A DNA stretch of 64,000 nucleotides from Lachnoanaerobaculum sanguinis (GTDB lineage: Bacteria > Bacillota > Clostridia > Lachnospirales > Lachnospiraceae), in NCBI RefSeq assembly GCF_033242365.1, contig NZ_BTHK01000013.1, forward strand, positions 1-64,000. Reading direction: 5' to 3'. Below the pieces are notes generated by a model that worked only from the letters and a program-made list of their open reading frames with translations, was not told where the DNA came from and ran no database searches. Position numbers and translations under genes: made by a program. Below, one piece after another: positions 53,986 to 62,460 of the stretch (position 1 is the stretch's first letter; each line of letters opens with the position of its first letter).

Positions 53986-54702
53986 CTATGCCTCCTCTCT
54001 TATTGCTTTTTGTTTTGTAAAAAGCTCCCATCTATTAATTATGCCTTCGCAATACTTTTCATCTAATTCCATCATGTAACAAGTTCTTTTAGTTTGCTCT
54101 GACGCTATGAGAGTAGTTCCACTCCCTCCAAATAAATCCAATATCAAATCACCTTCATTTGTAGTCTGAAGAATCGCTTGTCTTGCCAATGATTTTGGCT
54201 TTTGAGTCGGATGTATATATTGTCCAGCCTCATCCGGAGTGTGCTTCCAAACAGAACCTGTTCTTTTTCCCACAATTTCCCTTCCTTGATTTGCAACCAA
54301 AGCCACTTCATAGTCAGTGCTGAATGTATGCTTTAAGTCACCCATCCCACCTCTTGCTTTATACCAAATAATCATATTTGTTATATCAAGATGCTTAGTG
54401 AATTCTGGTATCCATAAATGCAAGACTCTCCATGTCGTAAACACAAATACAAACCCATTACAAAATTTGGGAATAAATTCAATAAAAGGAAGTATTACAT
54501 CATCATTTTGTATTACCTGAAACTTTTCACTTTTAGTTCGTTGGTTACTTTGGAAACTTATACCATATGGCGGATCTGTAAATAACATATCAGCTGTTTT
54601 GCCATCCATAAGTCTTTCTATATCATTCACATCTGTGCTATCTCCACACATTAGTCTGTGACGTCCAAGTCGCCAGACTTCATTCTTTTTCACTTTTAAC
54701 AT
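53986..54702 (-). CDS. Phage DNA methyltransferase (DPPY type)
   Basis: A 238-residue single-domain beta-class methyltransferase: TDPPYGISF is the catalytic motif and LILDLFGGSGTTLIASEQ the SAM-binding motif. Both it and the next gene share the N-terminal WRLGRHRLMCGDST, suggesting gene duplication. The frame extends to 54747, but the ATG at 54702 follows AAAGGA at proper distance. No restriction endonuclease is adjacent, so it appears to be a solitary (orphan) methylase. Confidence 0.88.
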   Translation of the reverse strand: MLKVKKNEVWRLGRHRLMCGDSTDVNDIERLMDGKTADMLFTDPPYGISFQSNQRTKSEKFQVIQNDDVILPFIEFIPKFCNGFVFVFTTWRVLHLWIPEFTKHLDITNMIIWYKARGGMGDLKHTFSTDYEVALVANQGREIVGKRTGSVWKHTPDEAGQYIHPTQKPKSLARQAILQTTNEGDLILDLFGGSGTTLIASEQTKRTCYMMELDEKYCEGIINRWELFTKQKAIREEA

Positions 54703-54844
54703 GCTTAGTCCTTTGGGTTCGTAACGAAATGTAAAAAATATTTTCATTTTTTTGGGGGAATGGACTGCGCTGTTTTCCGCCCCGCATGCCCCACCCCCTC
54801 AGGTAGTACCTACCATTTTTTTGATGCATTCAGTATTTTGTATT

Positions 54845-54889
54845 AAAAAAGGACATAGCACAGGTCTCCATCGACCTTATGCTATATCC
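54845..54889 (-). terminator. Terminator of the moron gene
   Basis: On the minus strand GGATATAGCAT-AAGGTC pairs with GACCTGTGCTATGTCC (two mismatches/bulges), with a 6-nt loop, followed by T6. It closes the transcription unit of the membrane-anchored protein. Confidence 0.8.
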
Positions 54890-54953
54890 CTTTCGTTATA
54901 CTCCATGCTACTATAATAACACATATAAAAGTCTATTTGTGTCTACTCTTTAG

Positions 54954-55478
54954 TCACTCTACCTTGTCTATCGCACCTGTCTCTTTGTCCACATTGTACT
55001 CTGCGTACTTCTCTCCTGTGAACAGTTTCTTTGCATCCTGCTCTTCTCCGTCTATGTGTTCATATATCCTTACATTTATTTTATCACCCACACTTGTCAC
55101 ACAGGCTGTTGTATTAAGCGTGTAATTTACTATTGCATGTACTTCCTGATCACTCTTAAAATACATTTTATAATAATCAAGTACATACTCTTCCACTGAT
55201 TTCTCTCCGGTAACCTTCGCAAGTCTCGCATTGCCTGTTGCATCGTTTTTCACGTTGTCAGAAAATATTACATCCACCCCATCGATTGTCGCTGACTTCC
55301 CTGTTGTTTCAGTTTCTTTTTCTGAGCTGTCGGAAATGGTTAACGACTCCACCGTCTCCTTTTTATCATTTGCAGGCTTATCATCTCCTGCAGGCTTCTT
55401 TGCCATTATCCCTATAATACATATAACAATAATAGCAATTAAAATTACAGCCATCACGTTTCTCCTTTTTTGATTCAT
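54954..55478 (-). CDS. Membrane-anchored extracytoplasmic protein, probable moron
   Basis: A 174-residue protein. A basic start (MNQKRRN) and one hydrophobic segment (VMAVILIAIIVICIIGIMA) anchor it in the membrane; the rest, a Lys/Glu/Ser/Thr-rich linker and then a globular domain (VEEYVLDYYKMYFKSDQEVH), should face outside. The ATG at 55478 has AAGGAGG at correct distance. It has its own promoter and terminator inside the phage genome, the arrangement of a lysogenic-conversion gene. No family is recognised; superinfection exclusion or a cell-surface function is possible. Confidence 0.75.
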   Translation of the reverse strand: MNQKRRNVMAVILIAIIVICIIGIMAKKPAGDDKPANDKKETVESLTISDSSEKETETTGKSATIDGVDVIFSDNVKNDATGNARLAKVTGEKSVEEYVLDYYKMYFKSDQEVHAIVNYTLNTTACVTSVGDKINVRIYEHIDGEEQDAKKLFTGEKYAEYNVDKETGAIDKVE

Positions 55479-55510
55479 ACCATCCTCCTTGTATTGTTGT
55501 TGTGACTTCA

Positions 55511-55540
55511 ACAATACCACCCTATGTTCTATAAAGTCAA
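55511..55540 (-). promoter_or_regulatory. Promoter of the moron gene
   Basis: On the minus strand TTGACT (55535-55540), an 18-nt spacer and TATTGT (55511-55516) lie just past the end of the upstream gene. Confidence 0.6.
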
Positions 55541-55546
55541 TACACT

Positions 55547-56032
55547 TTACTTGTTAGACTCTATATACTTTTGGAGAGTTTCCTGAACCTTAACACACCC
55601 AAGTAGCATATCAATCCCTGCATTATAATAGTTATGGCAAGAAGCTTTTGAATAGCTCATTCTTGCAATTATAAATTTCCAGGGTAAGCAATCTATATGT
55701 CTATACTCAAGCACACTCCTCTCCACAGAGTCAATCGGTAGGAAGTCCATTACTTCCATCACAGCAAGCATTGCCCTCTGAACTTCCACCTGTTGCTTCA
55801 TAATCCTATCTTCAATCTCTAATGCTCTGACTACATAGTCCTCAGTCTTTGATGTTGTGCATCCTGATTGGCCTCCAGGCATAGGTGAATAATTTATCCC
55901 CTTTGCTTCCACCATCTCTTCCCTGAAATTTTTTAATCTAACTTCCAGCTGTTTTCTTTTAAGCTTAGCCTTATAATATTGCTCTAGATACTTCTTCATA
56001 GCAACAATCAACTCTTTGCTATCAGTTTGCAT
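55547..56032 (-). CDS. Sigma-like phage late regulator (ArpU/DUF1492 type)
   Basis: A 161-residue protein. The C-terminal half has a sigma region 4-like helix-turn-helix pattern: VERSVLEYRHIDCLPWKFI ... MSYSKASCHNYYNAGIDML. The middle contains PMPGGQSGCTTSKTEDYV, which I associate with short phage RNA-polymerase-regulator proteins. Such proteins lie between early and packaging genes and switch on late transcription. The start overlaps the preceding gene by 11 nt. Confidence 0.75.
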   Translation of the reverse strand: MQTDSKELIVAMKKYLEQYYKAKLKRKQLEVRLKNFREEMVEAKGINYSPMPGGQSGCTTSKTEDYVVRALEIEDRIMKQQVEVQRAMLAVMEVMDFLPIDSVERSVLEYRHIDCLPWKFIIARMSYSKASCHNYYNAGIDMLLGCVKVQETLQKYIESNK

Positions 56033-56252
56033 TAGACACTCCTTTATTGCAAAATCTTTTCCTCAGCATACACTCTGTACACATTCCTACATACTTCAAA
56101 TCCCTTAGCACTCTTGCCTGAGGAGTTTCAAAACATTTGCACCCACATACCGGACATTGGGTTAACTTCCAGCCTTTCTTACCTACTGCCTGCAGTCCAA
56201 TATTTTTAAGTAGTGGCATAGAATAAATTTTATTTTCTTCTTTTTGCTCCAT
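56022..56252 (-). CDS. Small zinc-finger phage protein
   Basis: A 76-residue protein with CPVCGCKC and CTECMLRKRFC, a zinc-ribbon pattern. The ATG at 56252 (MEQKEENK) follows AAAGGAG; the frame is open to 56273. Function unknown; small zinc proteins next to the late regulator are common in phages. Confidence 0.7.
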   Translation of the reverse strand: MEQKEENKIYSMPLLKNIGLQAVGKKGWKLTQCPVCGCKCFETPQARVLRDLKYVGMCTECMLRKRFCNKGVSNAN

Positions 56253-56733
56253 CAAACACTCCTTTGATTTCATCTTTTAAAATCTCAGCCACTTCCTTTT
56301 CCGAAGTGACTACATATGCTTTCGCTCCTGCCTTGTTAAGCAAATCAATTGTTTCTTTTTGGATCTTACTTAGTTTTCCAATAAAAGGCCTCTTCACTTC
56401 AAACCCGTAATATTTGCCATTCACTATGCAAGTAATATCCGGGATTCCCTGCCTTGAATATGGGCCTGCTGCTTCTTTCCAGATAACTGCATCAGGAATA
56501 TTCTTACAGATCCATTCCATTATCTTTTTTTGGAAATACGGTTCTTTTGGCATGTGTTCTCTAATAAAAACTTCTGCCTCGTAGTTGTTCTTTATTTTTT
56601 CATATCTTTGCTTCACATATGCTACAAGCTCATCATAAGTTTTAAACTTTGTATAATCAATTTTTCCACGGGTATGGTATATACCCCCTACCGCAATATC
56701 AGCAGTAGGATCCTTGTATCCTTCACTGTTCAT
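56230..56733 (-). CDS. VRR-NUC domain nuclease
   Basis: A 167-residue protein. The C-terminal half is a VRR-NUC (PD-(D/E)xK) nuclease: QGIPDITCIVNGKYYGFEVK supplies D and ExK, and LNKAGAKAYVVTSEKE follows. The N-terminal part (MNSEGYKDPTADIAVG) is a short module common as a separate phage protein. The ATG at 56733 overlaps the preceding small gene; the frame is open to 56763. Phage VRR-NUC proteins probably act as Holliday-junction or structure-specific nucleases. Confidence 0.85.
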   Translation of the reverse strand: MNSEGYKDPTADIAVGGIYHTRGKIDYTKFKTYDELVAYVKQRYEKIKNNYEAEVFIREHMPKEPYFQKKIMEWICKNIPDAVIWKEAAGPYSRQGIPDITCIVNGKYYGFEVKRPFIGKLSKIQKETIDLLNKAGAKAYVVTSEKEVAEILKDEIKGVFDGAKRRK

Positions 56734-56896
56734 TACTGCCACCACTCCTTTTATGTTTGGCATATTCTATAACCAAAACAGTCCTTAACTTTTTTAGTGA
56801 ATCTTTTTCTAATACCATACGTGTCCAAGGTGAATGCCTATTATCATCTTCCTTGACTTTTTCATTAAGCATTTCCAATATTTCCGCCATACTCAT
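56723..56896 (-). CDS. Small phage protein (57 residues)
   Basis: MSMAEILEMLNEKVKEDDNR begins a 57-residue, helical, strongly charged product with GAGGAG 8 nt before its ATG. It fills the gap between the VRR-NUC gene and the coiled-coil gene, overlapping both by a few bases, which supports expression. No domain is recognised. Confidence 0.7.
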   Translation of the reverse strand: MSMAEILEMLNEKVKEDDNRHSPWTRMVLEKDSLKKLRTVLVIEYAKHKRSGGSNEQ

Positions 56897-57279
56897 TGTT
56901 CTGTCTCCTCTAAGTACTTGCTGTAAATTTCATTGATTCCCTCTTTGACAGCTTTAGTTAATTCAACCACTTTATCTATATCATATTCTTTAAATATTAA
57001 ATCACTGCACTGCCTAATAATCCCTTCATCCTTTTTCTTTTCGACAAATTGACTTATATCTTCCAGGCATTTATATCCCCTTTCATCTTTAACAATCAGC
57101 AAATCTTCTATCAGCATCTCATCTATAAGATCATCTGCTCTTTTCTTTATTTCATTTTTTAAAGCCATGTATGATTTCTTATATTTTGTAATTAACTCCT
57201 CCTTAGAGATATTTGACTCATTCTTCTTAAGTTTTTCTACAAGTCTTTTAAGCTCATCAACATGATTTTTTAAATCCAT
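56893..57279 (-). CDS. Coiled-coil phage protein of unknown function
   Basis: A 128-residue, Lys/Glu-rich, almost wholly helical protein (HVDELKRLVEKLKKNESNIS ...) with heptad-like spacing. It is the first gene after the iteron array and precedes the VRR-NUC operon part. No family is recognised. Confidence 0.65.
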   Translation of the reverse strand: MDLKNHVDELKRLVEKLKKNESNISKEELITKYKKSYMALKNEIKKRADDLIDEMLIEDLLIVKDERGYKCLEDISQFVEKKKDEGIIRQCSDLIFKEYDIDKVVELTKAVKEGINEIYSKYLEETEQ

Positions 57280-57301
57280 CTGCTACTCACCTCTTTTCAG
57301 T

Positions 57302-57591
57302 TACACACCTATTAAAAATATTAGGTGTGTAGTAAAAATGGCTTAACTGCGTGGGTTTCAAGGCAACTACACACCTACACACCTAATTTTTGATATACAC
57401 CTTGTTTTTTTATAAAATCTTGTGACTAAGTAGTCACACTTTTCGTCAAAAAATATATTGGTATATAAATGTGTATATAGGTGTGTTAGGTGTGTATATA
57501 TGTTATAAAGCATTATTTTAAGCCACTTTTAGCTACACACCTAACTACACACCTGGCTACACACCTAATTTTTTTTCGAATTAGGTGTGTA
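57302..57591. repeat. Iteron-like array, candidate replication origin
   Basis: Ten copies of TACACACCTA (two with one mismatch) occur in both orientations: plus at 57302, 57368, 57376, 57534, 57546, 57558; minus at 57322, 57478, 57487, 57582. Three are spaced exactly 12 bp apart (57534, 57546, 57558). Two inverted pairs form stems, one with 14-bp perfect arms (57557-57570 with 57579-57592). A separate palindrome TGTGACTA-AG-TAGTCACA lies at 57421-57438. No reading frame of note covers the region. Confidence 0.75.
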
Positions 57592-57592
57592 G

Positions 57593-57729
57593 TTTGTTTC
57601 GTCAAAATAAATATATTAGACCACCTTTACTAATATATTTTTATTCATTCATACAGTCACAAAATTTACTCCAATTTTTCAAACTTGTGACCTTTTTTGA
57701 AATCTTGTGACTTTTTTATATTTTATAAT
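57593..57729. other. AT-rich segment next to the iteron array
   Basis: Very AT-rich, with a 9-bp inverted repeat AATATATTA/TAATATATT (57610-57618, 57631-57639) and copies of CTTGTGAC(T/C) at 57684 and 57704 (plus) and about 57654 (minus), also seen at 57419. It could be the unwinding element of an origin. No gene is seen. Confidence 0.5.
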
Positions 57730-60441
57730 TTAGTCGAATGGAAGTTCCATCTGCTCGCCTTCACCAACATGACTCCACCCATCTCCAATCGGTTTTTCAG
57801 TATCATCTGCAGCAAAACCACTCTCTTTTACAATTTTTCCGAAGTGTAATTCTACAAACCTACATTGTCTGTTATTGAATGATTTGAATACAGAATTTTT
57901 TGTTCCTCCGCTTTTGCTTGTAGTTGTTCCTATGAGATTTTTATCAGCAAGATATTTCATTGTCTTTCTTGATGAATATCCTGCTTTAGCTAAAACCTGA
58001 GTTAAGATTGACGGAAATATATACGCTTCTCCGCCCTCTATAAATCCAAAGCATGTACCATATACTTTTTCTCCGAAGCTCTCTTTGTTTGACAGAATCC
58101 AGTCCACAATATACTGAGTAGCATTTTCGTTTACATCTCCCATATCTGCATCCATCTGCTCAGTTAGAATGGTTCTTGCCATTTCTTTAGCTCTTTCCCA
58201 TGACTCACTTGCTATTTTCAGAGAAACTGCAGAAGAACTTGCTCCCTTCTGAGTAAACTCTCCAGCCTCATATCGCTCCATCCAATCTTTATCTTCAAAG
58301 AACCATGTGTCTATAATTGCATCTGTCAAGGCAACTGCTGCAATCCCTGATATATGCGATCCGCTTTTCCCTTTACTTAATTGATAAACGAACTGCAACA
58401 TTTCATCATATTTGTCTGCAATGCTTTTTTCGTCTACCTGCAGTAACATACTTATAAATGCCGGGCCTGCCCAGCCACAGTGCATTCCTGATTTTTGATG
58501 CATAAGAGATGCTTCCCTTTCATCATCAAAGGGCCCTCCGTATATCTCCAGTACTCTTGTACTTACTCCTGTCTGAGATGTCTCTGTTGACAGTGGCTCC
58601 TCACCTGTAGCAAGAGCAACTGTTCTCCATGTGTGCATTGCTTGAATTCCTCCACTCTTTGCTCCACGGATTTTGCCTGTTCCGCTTGCAATCATGTATA
58701 CTATCTTTTCAAGACTGTTTTGATTATTTCCTGCAAGCTGTCTCTCATCAATTCCAAGTGGCAAATCACAATAAAAGCTTGCCGTCCTCTCAAGACCTAC
58801 CTGTGTAGCATTAAAATTTACCATCAATCGCTCAGGATCACCCCATGCAGAGAGTGCAGCCTTTAAACCTGCAGTCTTTCCGCCCTTTGAGCCTCCCCAG
58901 TTATATACAAAGAATATTCTTTGCTTTATTATTCTTAGAAGTGGAGCAGTAAATCCTGCCGCTAAAATAAATCTGAATTTATCCCTTTTTCTATGCGACT
59001 CCATCATATCAAGCCAATCCTTGAATGTTCCATTCTTGCAATATGCAGCGGCCAGTGTTCTTTGTGATGGATCAATATCAAGAACTATGTCATCATCATG
59101 TCCGGGGATGAACCTTTTCCCCTCCTGCCATCCGAATGTTGATGTTGAATCTGCTTTCTTTATAATATCTATATTTTCAGATTCAAGTGCCGATAAAAAC
59201 TTGACCACTTGCTTTGCGTTCTCCGAGGTCACCGTGCATCCAAGATCTGACAATACAGTAATTCCCCTTGCGGTGAATATAGTACTTCTTGGGAGTATTG
59301 CAGTATTCCAGACTCCATCTCTTTTAAAAGCGACTTCCATCTTTTCTTCACCGGTTTCCATGCTCCTCAACCGCCTTGTTAAAATAATAGGTGTTCTGCA
59401 AATTGCAACAGGCATGTTTTTCTTTTCATCTATCTTACTTATTCCTTTGTCTGAATAAATCCATCCTGCAGGCTGTCTTAAATTAACAGGTGCTCCCGGC
59501 AAAGCCTCAGGGATTGCCTCTTCTTCTAAGTCTAAGAGCTCTGCATTTGCTAGAGCTCTTCTTATTTTCAATGCCGCCTCTTCTTTGCCGAACTTTATAT
59601 ATGCGTCAGAAGGATCCTTGCATCCCATATACCTGCAACTCCATTTATATACTTGTCCTATAAATTGCCCTTCTTTTAAAGCAGTAGTTACCTTGTGCAG
59701 GAACACTTCTCCGCCTTTATCAGGCTCAACATGTATGTAAATTTTTAAATCCTGCAGAGTGGTTGCCCACTCTTTTCGCATCATAGAAGCTCCCGGGATT
59801 CCCAGTGTACTTATTCCCATAAACCACATACTTTGGCTATCAGATTCGCCTTCTACCAGAACTGTGTATCCTACATTTCTGATTTGCGATATCTTCCACT
59901 CTCCATACATACAGATATCTTTGCCTGCTCCATATTTCCATCTGAACTGTTTGTTCCCATATCTTTTTCTATAGGTCACTTCTTCAGATTCTTCGTTGAA
60001 ATATGGTATATAGAGGTATTGGATACCTTTTCTATCTTTTTTTGTCTGCAAGCAACATTGCTCAACTAAGAATTCCTCAGGGAATCTCTTCTCAAGGGCA
60101 TATTGAGACATGCTGTATGGAATCAATGTATCTGCATCAACATCATGTTTTTTCTCCTGATCCTCATATGCCCCATATTGTTTTAATATTGCCTTGTAGG
60201 CTTCTTTTGTACTTACTCCGTTAAGCTCTGCATAAAATGATGTAAAATTTCCGCCTCTATCTTCAGCATGACATTTCCAGCATCCGGTTTTTAAATCTGC
60301 AGAGAATGAGTTGTTTTTATCATCATGAAATGGACACAGTCCTGTAAGATTATCTCCAGATATTTTATGTTTTGATATGATACGAGAATATTCAGTTTTA
60401 TAATCTACTAAGTGGTCAATATCCACTTCATTTGCCCTCAT
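57730..60441 (-). CDS. Phage primase-helicase with CHC2 zinc finger and DUF927 domain
   Basis: A 903-residue replication protein. The N-terminus has a CHC2-type zinc finger (LCPFHDDKNNSFSADLKTG, CWKCHAEDRGG). A Toprim-like part follows (LVEGESDSQSMWF, DLKIYIHVEPDKGGEVFLHK). The C-terminal half is a DUF927 helicase: FFVYNWGGSKGGKTAGLKAA is the Walker A loop and DLPLGIDERQLAG the acidic motif. A further winged-helix part may follow before the MELPFD end. Primase and helicase in one chain suggests it initiates replication, possibly at the adjacent iteron array. Confidence 0.9.
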   Translation of the reverse strand: MRANEVDIDHLVDYKTEYSRIISKHKISGDNLTGLCPFHDDKNNSFSADLKTGCWKCHAEDRGGNFTSFYAELNGVSTKEAYKAILKQYGAYEDQEKKHDVDADTLIPYSMSQYALEKRFPEEFLVEQCCLQTKKDRKGIQYLYIPYFNEESEEVTYRKRYGNKQFRWKYGAGKDICMYGEWKISQIRNVGYTVLVEGESDSQSMWFMGISTLGIPGASMMRKEWATTLQDLKIYIHVEPDKGGEVFLHKVTTALKEGQFIGQVYKWSCRYMGCKDPSDAYIKFGKEEAALKIRRALANAELLDLEEEAIPEALPGAPVNLRQPAGWIYSDKGISKIDEKKNMPVAICRTPIILTRRLRSMETGEEKMEVAFKRDGVWNTAILPRSTIFTARGITVLSDLGCTVTSENAKQVVKFLSALESENIDIIKKADSTSTFGWQEGKRFIPGHDDDIVLDIDPSQRTLAAAYCKNGTFKDWLDMMESHRKRDKFRFILAAGFTAPLLRIIKQRIFFVYNWGGSKGGKTAGLKAALSAWGDPERLMVNFNATQVGLERTASFYCDLPLGIDERQLAGNNQNSLEKIVYMIASGTGKIRGAKSGGIQAMHTWRTVALATGEEPLSTETSQTGVSTRVLEIYGGPFDDEREASLMHQKSGMHCGWAGPAFISMLLQVDEKSIADKYDEMLQFVYQLSKGKSGSHISGIAAVALTDAIIDTWFFEDKDWMERYEAGEFTQKGASSSAVSLKIASESWERAKEMARTILTEQMDADMGDVNENATQYIVDWILSNKESFGEKVYGTCFGFIEGGEAYIFPSILTQVLAKAGYSSRKTMKYLADKNLIGTTTSKSGGTKNSVFKSFNNRQCRFVELHFGKIVKESGFAADDTEKPIGDGWSHVGEGEQMELPFD

Positions 60442-60442
60442 A

Positions 60443-61075
60443 TCAAATCTCCAATCTTTGCCTTAGAATCTCATTTGCTTCATCCTTTGTATAATTAATA
60501 CTTTCGCCTTCTAATCCAAGAATTTCTGTCATGTACTTTATCTCTTCATCCATTCCGTCACTTACCACATCATCAATCGTTAAAACATAGAACGACTTAC
60601 AATACTGCATTAGCTTTTTTCCTGCGGCCATCCCAAAGTCTCTTTCAAATGGATTGTCATCATTTAAAAGCTTTGTAAAGTATAGATGTGGAGCAATAGG
60701 AATAAATCCTTTTTCCATTACTAAACGGCAAGCATGCTTTGCCATCTGAATGTTCTCAAGAACTTCATCGTATGATTTTCCACGATATCTTGAGCATACA
60801 TATACGAGTGGCATTAATGAGGGATTTTTATTTTCTGTAGTTCCTTTTTGACACTGCCCCATGTACTTCCAAGGAGAATATTTACTCTCCTTGGCGATAG
60901 TATCGTACAATCCCACTTCACCAATTACCTCAGCCACATGATCAAGCTGAAAGATATTCTCTTCCTCGTATATTGAGTTATCTGCAAAGTAGTTATAAAC
61001 TTCTGTGTCAATTACTTCCCCCACCTTTATATGGTCATTTGATATTCTGCTGTTGAAGTCCCTATATATTTCCAT
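60443..61075 (-). CDS. Deoxyribosyltransferase-like phage protein (DUF4406/DUF7768 type)
   Basis: A 210-residue protein. Its second half (MPLVYVCSRYRGKSYDEVLE, then FIPIAPHLYFTKLLND and LTIDDVVSDGMDEEIKY) matches the nucleoside 2-deoxyribosyltransferase-like domain, with acidic residues in the expected place. The first 80 residues contain a different, unrecognised part. A role in nucleotide salvage or modification for phage DNA synthesis is plausible. It ends one base before the primase-helicase start. Confidence 0.75.
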   Translation of the reverse strand: MEIYRDFNSRISNDHIKVGEVIDTEVYNYFADNSIYEEENIFQLDHVAEVIGEVGLYDTIAKESKYSPWKYMGQCQKGTTENKNPSLMPLVYVCSRYRGKSYDEVLENIQMAKHACRLVMEKGFIPIAPHLYFTKLLNDDNPFERDFGMAAGKKLMQYCKSFYVLTIDDVVSDGMDEEIKYMTEILGLEGESINYTKDEANEILRQRLEI

Positions 61076-61101
61076 ACATATACCATCCTTCCTTAAACGC
61101 T

Positions 61102-61530
61102 TTATTCAAAAGGCAATCCGTCATCTGACTCAAATCCATCCGGTATGTCCATCCACCCATCATCATCAACTTTTGGTTTGTTTGAGCTTTGCTTGCCTCC
61201 TGAGCTTGAACCGCTAGATTTGCTTTCAGCAAACTCAACAGACTCTGCAACCACATCTGTTGTGTACACTGTTTGACCTTCTTTGCTCGTATACTTTCCG
61301 GTTTGAATTCTTCCTTCAATTACTATTTTCATTCCTTGCCTGAAGTATTTCTCGATAAATTCTGCAGTTTTTCCCCATGCAACGACTCTTGGGAAGTCAG
61401 CATCAGGCTGTCCTTCTTGCTTATATTTTCTATCTACAGCTATGCTAAAAGTTGCACTGCAGGTTCCGCTTTGTGTGTAGCGAATCTCAGGATCTCTTGT
61501 AAATCTTCCGATAAGTATTACTTTATTCAC
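61102..61530 (-). CDS. ssb: Single-stranded DNA-binding protein
   Basis: A 142-residue OB-fold SSB: MNKVILIGRFTRDPEIRYT, TFSIAVDRKYK, WGKTAEFIEKYFRQGMKI and VEGRIQTGKYT are all present, followed by a Ser/Gly-rich linker and an acidic tail ending DDGLPFE, the partner-binding tip. It overlaps the recombinase gene by 8 nt, and SSB-annealase pairs of this kind work together in phage recombination. Confidence 0.95.
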   Translation of the reverse strand: MNKVILIGRFTRDPEIRYTQSGTCSATFSIAVDRKYKQEGQPDADFPRVVAWGKTAEFIEKYFRQGMKIVIEGRIQTGKYTSKEGQTVYTTDVVAESVEFAESKSSGSSSGGKQSSNKPKVDDDGWMDIPDGFESDDGLPFE

Positions 61531-62458
61531 TCTTATCCTCCTTTTGTTCCTCCGCTACTGCTTTGAATTTATCCATCTCACTTAAAGCCTGTTTTAAGAA
61601 TTCAAGGTCTTTGTTATTTTTATGATTTCCACCGAATTTATTTTTATACCACTCCATCATGGTCTTATTCTTTGAGCCACCAAGCTGTGTCGCTTTTTCA
61701 GTGATTTCATCCTGTATCTTTTTCACTTCTTCTGCTCTTTGCGCTGGGGACTTAACTGGATCACCATCATTTGCCCAGTCATAGAGCGCCTCTCCGGACT
61801 TCTCATCAAGCACTTGAATCTTACCTTCAAAGATATGAGTGTTGTCTTTTACCGCTTCTGCAAGGTGAGTATCCTGATCAATCATCCAAGTAACCATATA
61901 TTCGTACTCAATGTCTTTGTCCTGTTGAGCTCCTACTCCAACCTTTCGTGGAGCCATCTTTCCACGGCTATTTGCTTCAAGGACATACTCGTCCTTACCT
62001 CTCGCTGTCACAATGATATGTGCCGGTGCAAGTAGGATTTTCTCAATAATCTTCTTGTTTTCTTTTTTATACTTTCCCCATGCTTGGAATGTATTATCTC
62101 CTTTTGTCTGCAGTTGTACTTGGTCCTGTACCCAATTCCAGAGGTGAGTCATTGAATCAATTATTATTACTTTGTATCCCTCTTCCAAGAAGGCATCTAT
62201 GGCAGCAATATAATAATCTGGGCTGTATTCTTCTAAGCTTATCAGGTCATAGTCAAATTCATTGGCGTAGAGCTTATCTCTCATTCCCTCTGTGCCTATG
62301 TATCCTATCTTTGTTCCCTCACCTACTCTGCCTGCAATTCCTGTTGCCAGCCTAAGTGCTGAATATGATTTCCCACTTCCTGAAGGTCCACTTACTAAAA
62401 CCTTGACGCAAATTTGCTCTTTTTTTGCTTTTGTGATTGTAAAATTTATTTTTGCCAT
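61523..62458 (-). CDS. RecA-like ATPase, Sak4-type single-strand annealing protein
   Basis: A 311-residue single RecA-fold protein: Walker A GPSGSGKSYSAL, Walker B VIIIDSMTHLW and IIVTARGKDEYV. The C-terminal third is charged and helical. The size, small N-terminus and overlap with ssb fit Sak4-type phage recombinases, which anneal strands with help from SSB; related annotations call it an AAA-family or DNA-repair ATPase. Confidence 0.8.
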   Translation of the reverse strand: MAKINFTITKAKKEQICVKVLVSGPSGSGKSYSALRLATGIAGRVGEGTKIGYIGTEGMRDKLYANEFDYDLISLEEYSPDYYIAAIDAFLEEGYKVIIIDSMTHLWNWVQDQVQLQTKGDNTFQAWGKYKKENKKIIEKILLAPAHIIVTARGKDEYVLEANSRGKMAPRKVGVGAQQDKDIEYEYMVTWMIDQDTHLAEAVKDNTHIFEGKIQVLDEKSGEALYDWANDGDPVKSPAQRAEEVKKIQDEITEKATQLGGSKNKTMMEWYKNKFGGNHKNNKDLEFLKQALSEMDKFKAVAEEQKEDKSE

Positions 62459-62460
62459 TT

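Noticed and set aside
57302..57591. CRISPR array or telomere-like repeats
   Set aside because: The repeats are only 10 bp, occur in both orientations and lack uniform spacers; an iteron array fits better.
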